A stretch of DNA of 64,000 nt, from contig WTXI01000005.1 of NCBI GenBank assembly GCA_022376515.1, positions 248,001 to 312,000 of the forward strand, read 5' to 3'. Source of the stretch: Lactifluus volemus (taxonomy: Eukaryota > Basidiomycota > Agaricomycetes > Russulales > Russulaceae). Under the pieces are notes generated by a model. The model was not told the origin of the DNA. It ran no database searches and saw nothing but the letters and a program-made list of their open reading frames with translations. This document shows positions 10,594 to 19,385 of the stretch, piece by piece. The number at the start of each line of letters is the position of its first letter. Position 1 is the stretch's first letter. A program made the translations under genes and the position numbers.

Positions 10594-11846
10594 ATTCCGT
10601 CTCAGACACCAGCGAGATCCCTATTATTTATTTTATTTTATTTGCCTTTTTTTTATGGTCAAAATACAAGGTTCATGGGGCCGTGCGCGCTCTCGCCGAC
10701 TGATCCAGCGCGTGTGGTCAGCATGCCCCGGGTCTTACTGTATCCATTATTCTTCCACACGGATGGTGACCCGGCTCGCTTCGCGACGCCTGTTGCCAGT
10801 CCCCTTCATTGGTAGGTGTGCATTAGCCAAGACGAGCAAAATTAGCGCGATCCCTTCGGCCGCAATTAGCTGGCACGGCCCAGCTGCCACAATAGCTGCG
10901 GCCCTCCTCGATTGCGTGCCATCATCACACAGCCGACCTTGCGGCGTAAGATGAATACTCGGTGATCACAAATAACATACAAAAGGAACTAGATCTCATC
11001 GAAGGGCTGACAGAAGAACGTGTGTTATTGCCTGTGGCGGCCTTCCTCTTCAACCCTTCACTGACCAATTTCCAGCCCCCGTCGCCTTGGCGGGGGCATT
11101 GACAAAGGCTCTACCCTGTATGTTTCTCAGGTTTTTGCTGGACACGTCCTTATTTTGTAGTTAGCCATCAGCTGTTTGGCTCATCCACCCTCCGGAAGCC
11201 CGCATCCTAATTCTTTCCGTTTCTCCTGATCTTATATCCCTGTTATGAACTCTATATTTTCTGCTCAGAAATTGGTACGCGTTATTGATTCGCTGATATC
11301 ACTCAAGCGGCTGAATGCCCTATGCTCGAACGACGGGACGCTTTCCTTCAGTACCTTGTGGTACGTTCTTTAGGGCCATGGCTGGTAAATAGACTAGCAG
11401 TACCACCACTTTCCTCAGATGTCGTTTCTTCCGCCTCCCTCCCTGTGGCATATCATAGCAGTGCCCCGGCAAGACAAGGTCGACTTCAGAGCTGCGTGTT
11501 TCTGCCATAAAAACATTCTTGACATTGGATTCGTCTGTTCCGTCTGCTTGTCCAGTTATCTCGAGTTCAGCCTGAGGGTGTTTATCCTGACGTTGCGATC
11601 TAGTATTCTGTTCCCCCGTCCCCGTGTGCTCTACCTGCAGGTGTGTGATTATGGACATACGGACATGGTGAAGTCGTTTCACAATATTGGTCCTTGCTCC
11701 GTTTCAGGACCAAATTCCCAATGAAAACTCTTCAACGTCTCAACGCCTCTTGGCCATCCATACCTCCTGTAAATGGTGTCTCAAACAGCGCTTCGCGACC
11801 GCCAAGTGCACGAGCTAATCCGGGTATGTCCGCGAGTTTGCGATGA
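10594..11846. repeat. Right arm of the inverted duplication (deleted relative to left arm)
   Basis: Bases 10594-10956 are an inverted copy of the TFB4/CHD1 spacer (695-1095), and from 10957 the sequence passes directly into the middle of TFB4. The 661 bp that lie between these two parts in the left arm are missing. The join is at caccgagt/catcgagt, an 8-bp near-repeat present at both ends of the missing segment in the left arm (26-33 and 687-694). The arms flank a 9.5-kb block carrying CHD1, SLU7 and the membrane-protein gene. Confidence 0.75.
10957..11846 (+). pseudogene. TFB4: TFB4 second copy, 5'-truncated and frameshifted
   Basis: Reading on plus, the fragment opens inside the protein at VITNNIQKELDLIEGLTEER, continues VALAGALTKAL, RILILSVSPD, MNSIFSAQKL, LERRDAFLQYL and the diagnostic block DKVDFRAACFCHKNILDIGF, and keeps both CxxC pairs of the C4 zinc site (VCSVCLS; VCSTCR), ending SASLR at 11846. 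It lacks the promoter, start codon and roughly the first 110 residues. The frame changes between RILILSVSPD and PVMNSIFSAQKL (about 11215-11245), and the following segment is shortened. Several intron positions are still visible, so this is a DNA-level copy, not a retrocopy. Its N-terminal counterpart is at 1-372 on the other strand. Confidence 0.75.
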
Positions 11847-12329
11847 GCTGCTGAAGCTCGCCGTGCTTGATGAAAAAGGTTGTCGTCGCCATGACGCCGA
11901 TGCCTGGGCCGCCAAAAGCACGCAATTCGACCTCGCCGGGCCCGCGTGCTATGAGTGTGGAAGGCTTTTGCTGCTATATTGCTTACCTCAGTGCCTTACC
12001 GGTGGACGAGTTGCTTCCTACTTTTCGGGCACTTGTCGTCAAGTACAGGGCTTGAGGCCTAGTGTAAACATGACATGCATACTATTTATTGTGACAGAAG
12101 GACTCACCCAAAATGATCATTCCCAGTCAAACACTATCTTTCATCAGATTTGGGGTTAGCATGTCTCCGCGATTGTGCAGGAGTTGAAACAGAACCGGTG
12201 CGCATGCAAGTCGTTGGGCGCATTCTGGCAGGCACATGATTTGAACAGCGTACCGGTTTTGGTTTCTTCGGCGCGGTGGAGGCTGTCGAGGTGGTGGCGT
12301 GGCCCGTGGCCGGTAGCGGTGGTTCTTCA
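11847..12329. other. Intergenic stretch, degenerate
   Basis: No frame holds a recognisable protein. The 128-residue plus frame crossing 11773-12159 overlaps the TFB4 pseudogene end and has no family signature. Confidence 0.4.
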
Positions 12330-12420
12330 CTGCCCACCTTACGTCGTCCTTACTGGCGTCATTGGACTTCGGAGACTCGTCAAGCGCATCTACAATGATG
12401 TAAACTCGTGCTTGTCCATG
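12330..12420 (-). pseudogene. NACHT-domain (NLR-like) remnant, Walker B region
   Basis: On the minus strand one frame reads GQARVYIIVDALDESPKS, which matches the Walker B strand of fungal NACHT ATPases (hydrophobic stretch then DALDE). The P-loop and repeat domains are absent nearby and the downstream frame is low-complexity, so only a scrap of such a gene survives. NACHT genes are numerous in agaricomycetes. The call rests on one motif. Confidence 0.45.
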
Positions 12421-12514
12421 GCAATCGATGTTTTTCTAAGTCCATTGTTGCTGGGACGCTATGAGCCATGATTGTGTGTCAAGTAGAATGTGGAAATGAT
12501 GATGGTGTAAATAC

Positions 12515-12595
12515 CAAAAGCAAAGAACAAAGACAATCTGTCCACATAATATGTAGTTGTCAACATTGCATCATTTGTCTTTGTTCTTTGCTTTT
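12515..12595. repeat. Perfect 20-bp-armed hairpin
   Basis: The arm caaaagcaaagaacaaagac (12515-12534) is repeated as its exact reverse complement at 12576-12595, with a 41-bp loop. The hairpin abuts the foldback element that follows. Confidence 0.8.
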
Positions 12596-12597
12596 AT

Positions 12598-12823
12598 AAT
12601 TTGAAAGAAAGTACTTATTAAATGCTGTAGAATCATACTGTGGTGTAACCCAACAACAGGTGAAATAGAAGAATTTTGAGATTCTGTAGCAAAAATGGTT
12701 TTCATTGCAAGTTGCAGAAAACTGTGTGAACCACATTCCATGACACCATTCTTGCTACAGAAAGAAAAAAAAAATTTACTCTATTTCACCCACAGTATTT
12801 ATTAAGTTACTTTCTTTCAAATT
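12598..12823. mobile_element. MITE-like foldback element
   Basis: About 226 bp bounded by aatttgaaagaaagta on the left and its complement tactttctttcaaatt-like end on the right. Inner parts also pair (ggtgaaatag with ctatttcacc; tctgtagcaaaaatgg with ccattcttgctacaga), so almost the whole unit folds on itself. There is no coding capacity. This is the structure of a non-autonomous DNA element; no clear target duplication was found. Confidence 0.6.
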
Positions 12824-13151
12824 GTAAATCCAGATACTTACTCAACCATTCCAAAACCTCTCAGTAATAGATCAGCCATTGGATGGTTACTATGGCCAAA
12901 TGGCCTGATCATATACTCCAGATGAAAGAGAATAAATGGGAGATCTCAAGAGATTTCCCGAGAGTTACCATTCATTCTCCTTCACCATGTGAGGATATAT
13001 GATGAAGGATCTGTTTATGATACTGATGCATGTCCAGGTGCTGGAGTTACTGGGTCTTATCCCAAGTCGCGTGAATTTCCCGCTCCGCCAGGTGCCCGTG
13101 AAATCGTGAATCGCCGTCGCCTGGCGGGCGATTCACAGTTGTCACATTCCA

Positions 13152-13461
13152 GTACCAAGATAGCAACGAAAACGAAAAAATAAGCCAGGTGTCTAGTATA
13201 GGAGATCGAAACCAGTGTGCCGCCCCAGAAATATTCCGACCCAATGTCAGAAGAAGAGTGTTTATTGTGCTTCTTGCCTCTCCAGTGAATACCAAGATAG
13301 CAATGAGGGCGAAATAGAAAGAAAAAGATAAGTCAGGTGTCTAGTAGGAGATCAAAACCATCGTGCCGCCACTCAGAAACAGTCTAATGACTCCAATCCA
13401 ATGTCAGATCGTCGAGGAAGGATGTTGATCGATATCTTTTTGCTTCTTGATTCTCCAGTGC
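13152..13461. repeat. Diverged direct tandem duplication, two units
   Basis: A unit opening taccaagatagcaa at 13152 recurs at 13290. Both copies contain aggtgtctagta, an aggagatc motif, a gtgccgcc motif, ccaatgtcag, and end near cttcttg...tctccagtg. The copies are about 138 and 172 bp and differ by many substitutions and small indels. The function is unknown. Confidence 0.65.
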
Positions 13462-13659
13462 ATCCAAAGCAATGTCATCAATCTACCCCCCTGACTGAGC
13501 CCCAACTTTCATACTTGGTGACTCGATAGCGGAAGGAAATGCTTACGCGCTTATGGACAAGTGGTGTCTTGGTTCCATCTACGCCCTAGGTAGAACCAAC
13601 CACTTTTAGATGAGTTTCAGTTCGGTTCGCGCTGAGACGACAAAATCCGTAAAAACCAA

Positions 13660-14547
13660 CGTCACCTACACGACCAGAGGACTTGAGAACCAGACCCTCG
13701 CTGAAACAAAATCGACAGGGCGGGATTAAGCGTTGGGGATGACGACGACGACGTCAGCAGTTCGTACCTCGACACTCCAGCGGAGACCTGGATGTCTCCC
13801 GCATCATCCAAGAGCATCACAGCACCGACAGTATCCTGCCGCGCATGCAGCGAATCAACACCAACGCCGGCACCTGGCTCTGCGACCTCGATGGAGGCAG
13901 CAGCTATTGCTGCTGCAACATGCCTTTGCAGCAGCTGCTGCTGCTGCAACGTGCCTTTGCAGCACCTCCCATTTCTCTTGCTCCCACCGCGCCTTCGAAA
14001 CGCGCCACTCATTTCTTTTCCTAGGCGCAACCATCTCTCCAGGCTCTCTAACCAAACAACCTCACGCGCAAACTTTGCAGCTCCCTCACCCACCACCATC
14101 AACGGCGGTACGCGACCCATCGACGACTCTCCTCTTCCTCGTGCGTCTAGCACTCGTCGAGTCATCACAGGATTACGCACGCCACGCACACCCCTGACAC
14201 TCCCAAACCCAAACGATGACGACGCGTCCGAGTTGGAGTTTGTGGAGTTGGAGGCCGCCGCTGTCCATGAGCGCCGCGTCGCGTTCTACGTCTCCGTCAA
14301 ACGTGATGTTCGAGCCGTAGCCTGCGTTAAAGTTGGGGTCGTCTTCGAGCGCGGCGATGAGTCTGGTTGCCGTGTTCAGCGTAGACGACGTGGTAGTGAT
14401 GTTGATTGCGCCGGCGCCGGGGGCTTTGGGAGAGAAGGTGGTAAGCGTGGAAGAAAGGGCTACGCGGAGGCTACGTCTAATCGAGGAGTCGGAAGAGGGT
14501 GGGTGGTACCCTGCGCCGCCATGAGCATCGACAATGTAGAAGGGCAT
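13660..14547 (-). pseudogene. Taspase/threonine aspartase (Ntn-hydrolase), broken
   Basis: The start MPFYIVDAHGGAGYH and the stretch DDPNFNAGYGSNITFDGDV, followed by ERDAALMDSG, identify the asparaginase-2/taspase-1 family, whose members self-cleave before a catalytic Thr. That Thr is still visible in QDTVGAVML (about 13800). The reading frame is lost at least twice: once between LHKLQLG and VRNPVM (about 14190), and once near 14050, where GEGAAKFAREV and VREPGEMVAPRK lie in different frames. A CAG/CTG-type repeat (about 13895-13975) replaces the linker before the Thr. After a likely intron (13765-13708) the protein stops at EGLVLKSSGRVGD, so the C-terminal half of the catalytic domain is absent. 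The pieces point to a pseudogene. Confidence 0.7.
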
Positions 14548-15449
14548 TGAGGCGCTGACGTTGTTTGCTCTCGATCCCTACTCATCAAAGTGGTACATGA
14601 AATGATTAGTTGAAGACTTGTTCAACAGTCCCCTCGGCGTGTAAGTTATACCATATTCGTGTGATAATGTAGCGATACGGAGGATCCACATACTAGAGCA
14701 GAAGCGCAAGCGTCAGCGTCAAGACATTGAACCGCAGCATCTAGGGTTGACTCACGTAATAGAATGAGGATCCAGAATAAGAGGAGCATGCAGTCCTCTG
14801 CGCAAACAGGGAAAGCAGTCAGCACAGATTTCGGTGATCAGCTCAAAACAAACCATTGTCTCGCCTGCTTCTTTCTCGGAAGCTACTCATACGCATTAAC
14901 CTCCCGATCATCTGGGACAAGGCTAGTGTCATATCCTACCGGGCGCGCGATAGGCCGCTCTGACACAGACATGGACAAACTCGCCCCGGATGGTCCACCC
15001 TCGCCTTTCCCTCGACCCCATTCCCCACCAAAAGCTTCATTCCAAAATCTCTGCATTTCAAGTGACCTAGTATCAGTAAGAGACTAACTCGATAATCCTT
15101 GCTTGATCTGCTTGGTGACCAAAGCAAACGTGAACGGCAGCTCAAAGATGATCGTTACAACCACCTCTGTCAAGATTGGTGTAGGACGGAATCACATGAA
15201 CACGCGGTGAGGAATGAGGAAGACACATAGGGTAAGGAGGATTCCAATGGCAACGAATGAATCATCATTTTACCGGAGAGAAGGACTCAGATCCACCAGA
15301 CCAGTGGAAATTGCGTGGAGGTGTGGACCACGAATGCACGAAAGCCGCGGAACATACTTAAAACGCGTCCGGTCACAAACACATCACATTACGTCACGTC
15401 ACACCTGCACGCGTCCCTCCTCCAGGCTCATTGGCAGCTGTATCAACCC
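14548..15449. other. Intergenic stretch with a possible membrane-protein scrap
   Basis: On the minus strand at about 15270-15085 a frame with two hydrophobic stretches (AIGILLTLCVFLIPH; TEVVVTIIFELPFTFALV) is seen, interrupted by a stop, and a hydrophilic frame follows at about 15062-14890. I cannot assign a family or join these cleanly. The upstream region of RNH202 lies at the right end. Confidence 0.25.
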
Positions 15450-16853
15450 ATGATGACACACATTGGCGTCCTCCCATTTGGTATGTCCCATTCACCACAA
15501 TAACCACGAAGGAATCTCAAATCTGTCACCTTCAGATCTCTTAGATACTATCACCCGTCGCATGAACGAGCGTGATGGCTTTACACCGACGTCATTTCTG
15601 CAGTTACCACATCCTAGAACAGGTCCCTCTTTCGTCTTCGAGAGGCACGATTCACTTTGCTCAACCTTGAGTTTCAGATATCCCATCTTTGTTTCTGCCT
15701 TATCGTCGTGGCCAAGTCGCAAGCCGTGAGCAAGAGAATGAGTGGCAGATCCTGGAGGTGCAATGCGTGTCGCCACCGAATGAACGATCTTGGTTCTTCA
15801 CAGAGGGTGAAGTCCTTTCAGGTACTTATCTTCTACCGCCCATTGTTTGCTCCGAGGCCTTACAACTCAAAACCCAAACGGACAGACGGGAGACTTCTGG
15901 TTATGACGCCAATCGACCCTACCTTCCTTCTCATACCCATACTTCAAGTCCTCAGTCCCGTACGTGAAGCGCTTTACCGACTCCCTTTCAGAACCATGCT
16001 CACTGCTTACCCTAGAGGAATGGCTCTACCGGTATCTTCCAGCCCTTGGATGATATATTCGATGAAGCCGCGCAAAAGATTGTCAAAGGTGTCAATGAAG
16101 GTGTCACAAACAATACATCACCTATCTTGCAGGAAGATATACTGTCTCTAACGAGATATGATTGCATTGTCGGCGCTTTGAGAAGGATATGCGATTTCCA
16201 AAGTACGTGATCCGTGATCCTCCAAAGGCCAGCTTTACAAACCAGTGTACACAGTCATTACCCCAGAACTCACGGTATACCGTTATTCGGAAGACAGGGT
16301 GATCGAATACCTGCAAGCAAAGGTCTCCCGATTGTCGAGACACACAGTGGCCGAGAAATCTCGCACCATAATCCGCAGCCTTGCCAAAGACGGGTTGATG
16401 GAAGATGGTAAAGAGGACTTGCTTGAGCGTAGGCATTTACGTTGGACAAGTTGCCTCCAGCACACGGCTGACTGCTTTGTTTGTCTTGTAGTGGGGCGCA
16501 TCAGGTCTGCATGTAATCTTGTCTCGCAATATGTTACGCATGATCTGTATATCGCGTTGGTCGCGAAGTACGAGTACGTATGACCATAGGTATGACCACT
16601 TCTCTTGATTAACAGGCATCTTGGGTTTCTGCAGCTTTACTCAGCTTGATGCACACGTCAAAGCGCTGAAGGACGAGGAGGTTGCCTTGGCACTTGCGAG
16701 CTCACGGACAGCCAAGTCCCGCGTGGGCGTCGCTGAAGGAGATGAGGGCAAGAAGCGTAAAGCAAAATCAAAAGTGTCGCATGGAGTGGGGAAGCTGCAG
16801 AAGGTTGACGTATCTGGGATGGCAAAGATATCCTCATTTTTCCAGAAAAAATA
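15450..16853 (+). CDS. RNH202: Ribonuclease H2 subunit B
   Basis: RNase H2 removes ribonucleotides from genomic DNA in the nucleus; subunit B is a non-catalytic scaffold and PCNA tether. Exon 1 (15450-15480, MMTHIGVLPF) joins across an intron to DLLDTITRRMNE, then HPRT/DIPSLFLPYRR, SPPNERSWFF, GRLLVMTPIDPTFLLIP, FQPLDDIFDEAAQ, EDILSLTRYDCIVGALRR, ITPELTVYRYSEDRV, AEKSRTIIRSLAKDGLMEDG, RIRSACNLVSQYV and FTQLDAHVKALKDEE. The C-terminus MAKISSFFQKK fits the PIP-box position (I-x-x-F-F) that binds PCNA. About eight short introns all join in frame, so the gene looks intact at about 330 residues. A decayed copy lies at 18738-19260. Both copies are followed by sequence from the prpD gene. Confidence 0.88.
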
Positions 16854-16857
16854 GACT

Positions 16858-17095
16858 GGATATGCTAATCCGTCTCTTTCTCGCGCTCTGATGTGGCGTC
16901 GGGATGAAGTGATTGGCCTTGCTGATCGAGGGGCCAAACCGAGAGAACCACGCAGCTCTAGAGCACGGAAAGAAACTCGGGCCTGGGTACGCAATAACAT
17001 GCCGGGCCAAGGGATGACTCGGATGGCTTGCGTGACGTATTGTCGTTACAAGGTTGTCCAAGGTTCACAACTACAAAGTTCAGTCGGATCCTTAA
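16858..17095. pseudogene. Scrambled remnant of the prpD 5' end
   Basis: On the minus strand, 17010-16865 encodes a frame opening [20 protein letters not shown], nearly the same as the start of the PrpD protein at 19386 ([20 protein letters not shown]), with a small internal deletion. Just outside it, 17050-17092 on the plus strand matches PrpD exon bases near 19606-19660 (ttgtccaag and gttcacaactacaaagtt), with 14 bp missing. One piece is inverted and one is direct, so the fragment cannot be expressed as PrpD. Confidence 0.75.
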
Positions 17096-17998
17096 CCGGG
17101 TTTAACAGTGCTTAATGCCCCATTAACCCACCCATTAGAATGATAAGACGATGGCTTGGTGTTATTGAAATCTCAGGAGCTAGACGTTGTCTAAGTAAAT
17201 AAACAAATACCAAGGAGAAAACATGAAAGGTCTTCAGCATCATAATAAACACACAGTGTCCACCATTGTAAGGTTGATGCCTAGCGCACCTTCAAGTATC
17301 TGAACTGACAGATTGTGACGTAGCAATTTGAAGGAGACAAGAGGCGAAAGATGGAAGACTTAGAGACAGACTATTCAAGACGAAAGTGATCTATTTGATG
17401 CCCTTCACTGGCCATTAGGCTAGGCCTTATATCTAGTTTACTGTAGATCTTAGATAAATGCAGAAAGTCAACAAATCTGGCAAGTCTCAACGGTGAGCTC
17501 AAGAAGTTATTTGTGAAACAAGTGTGAAACACCAAGACAATAAGGAAAAGAGAAAAAATGGTATGAAGGAGGGAGGATGTGAGACTTTGTCCGCTGGGAC
17601 GCTGCAATGGGCAACGCCCCCGATGGGCTCGGCCCCACAGATGGCGCCCGATGATGCAAAGAAGGAAAGATGGAGCAGCATTAGAATGAGAAACACGGTC
17701 AAAGCGTTGTCTCGTAGAACCGGCCTTTAAGGAAGAAAAAGTCTAAGTGGGGTTGAAAAATAAGTGATCTAGCAAAGTAAGAAGTCCAAGAAAGTCTTAT
17801 CAAGGTCCCGTCAAACGGATTATACCTGGTATGTGCAAATGCCCGTGTTTGAATACTTGGTCGATAAATATTTTCTTCGTGTCGGGGTCGATCGATGTCG
17901 AGGTGGTGAAACGAATTAAATACGAGGGTGGACGCGAGATCGATGGATGGTCGAATGTGGACGGAATCGGAGGCAAACGCGAGGGCTACCTTACACCT

Positions 17999-18046
17999 GT
18001 GTCCCAGAGACACCACATATATGGATATATGGTGCCTATGGGATAC
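17999..18046. repeat. Imperfect hairpin, CACCATATAT-type
   Basis: tgtcccagagacaccacatata pairs with tatatggtgcctatgggata, with a few mismatches, around a very short loop. The stem resembles the hairpin at 18554-18640. Confidence 0.6.
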
Positions 18047-18402
18047 AGGATCCAAGTTTCACTCACTAGTGGTTTGTAATCACGAAGAGAGATAGGTATC
18101 TCAGTGGGGAGAGGGAGGTGAATAGGGATTGTATCGTCAGACTGTATAAATATGTCGCGTTGATGGCAAGTTGGAATCCATAACATCCATAACGAGTCCG
18201 GGGCCCTACCGCCGGTAGAGCACTTTTGACACACAGAAGCTTTCTTCTTCTGGAAATGGTCAGCACGTCATTATTCATGAAAAGGGAGGAACTTGAATGG
18301 ATCCACCAGAAGGGATGAGAATCAGGGGATCATGTGTCCAAAAACGGAGCTGCCCCGATAACCGGGAACATTGGCACTATTTCTGTGATTATCACATCCT
18401 AT

Positions 18403-18535
18403 CATGAATGAAGCCAAATGTCATGTTCTCAGTTACATTGGCAACATTGCAACCAAAAACATGACAGAAGGCTTCATTCAGTGGTGTCCCACATGTGTCT
18501 CAGTATCTGGGAAACAACAGATACTGACACACATC
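18403..18535. repeat. Two adjacent hairpins
   Basis: atgaagcc/tgtcatgtt at 18409-18430 pairs with aacatgaca/ggcttcat at 18458-18477. Next, gtctcagtatctg (about 18498) pairs with cagatactgacac (about 18519). Each has near-perfect arms. Confidence 0.6.
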
Positions 18536-18553
18536 TTTAGGGTTACCCTTGTT

Positions 18554-18640
18554 GATCACTATCTGTGATACTGTCCCACAAACACCATATATCTTTTAGT
18601 GCATACTGGAATATATATGGTGCTTGTGGGTTAGTGATCC
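18554..18640. repeat. Long hairpin, CACCATATAT-type
   Basis: cccacaaacaccatatat pairs with atatatggtgcttgtggg (one mismatch in 18). Outer gatcact/agtgatc also pairs. It shares the caccatatat stem core with the hairpin at 17999-18046, so both may belong to one foldback family. Confidence 0.65.
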
Positions 18641-18737
18641 TGAACACGAAAGACACTGACCCACTGGCACTTTCCTGTTAGTGTTGGCAGATCCTGGAGG
18701 GAAAGTGTCATTCTTGGATCAAGTGCTTAACTCTTGC

Positions 18738-19260
18738 TGCTCACTATTTGCTCTAATGTCTTCAACTTGAAGCCCAAAACACAAATGGACAGACTGGAGA
18801 CTTCTTGTTATGACATCAATCAATATACGTTCAAAGTACACGGTGTGTGATTCGGAAGATAAAGTGATGATACAAGCAAAAGTCTCGAGACACACAGTGG
18901 TCGAAAAATCTCCCGCCAGAATCCGCAACCTCGCCAAAGACGTTAATAGATGGTAAAGAGGACCTGCGTGAGTGTAGGTATAAAGTTGGACAAGTTGCCT
19001 ACAGTACATGCTGACTGTTTTGTTGCCGAGTACGAGTACGAATTATTACAGGTATGAGCTTTACTCTTGATGCACATATCAAGGCGCTGATGGACGAGGA
19101 GGTTGCGTTGCAGCCCAAGTCCCGAGTGAGCGTCATAGTTTGAGATCTAGATGAGGGCATGCCAGTGGGGCATAATGAAAAATGAAAATGTGTCGCATAG
19201 AGTGGGGGTGCTGCAGAAGGTCGAAATATCTGCGATGGCAAAAGATCCTGAAAAAATAAG
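18738..19260 (+). pseudogene. RNH202: RNH202 second copy, decayed
   Basis: This matches the intact RNH202 gene from about its 15838 position to its stop. Recognisable pieces include the block around ggagacttct and gttatgac, the exon encoding EKSRTIIRSLAKDG (here with substitutions and a deletion), the exon for DAHVKALKDEE, and the end near gtgtcgcatagagtggg. Several segments are deleted and the frame is lost many times. Intron sequence is retained (the intron following the LLE codons is visible near 18970-19015), so this is a genomic duplicate and not a retrocopy. It sits directly upstream of the intact prpD gene. Confidence 0.8.
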
Positions 19261-19385
19261 GTAGAATTTCTGAGACCAAAACGCAGAAGTGACAGATGTA
19301 ACGTAAAACGGTCGGCTCTTGGCTGGAGACTGGAGTGGTGTAAACAAGCAAGTCATCATCACCTTTGGCCCGTACGAATCCCGTC

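Larger units (their letters stand above)
17096..18737. other. Gene-free spacer rich in hairpins
   Basis: No recognisable coding frame is present. The right third (from about 17990) is a run of inverted repeats, listed separately. The left part is AT-rich with no structure I can name. Confidence 0.5.

Noticed and set aside
14885..15275. Possible receptor or transporter gene on minus
   Set aside because: Two hydrophobic stretches are visible, but a stop intervenes and no join of acceptable intron length was found. Listed only as spacer content.
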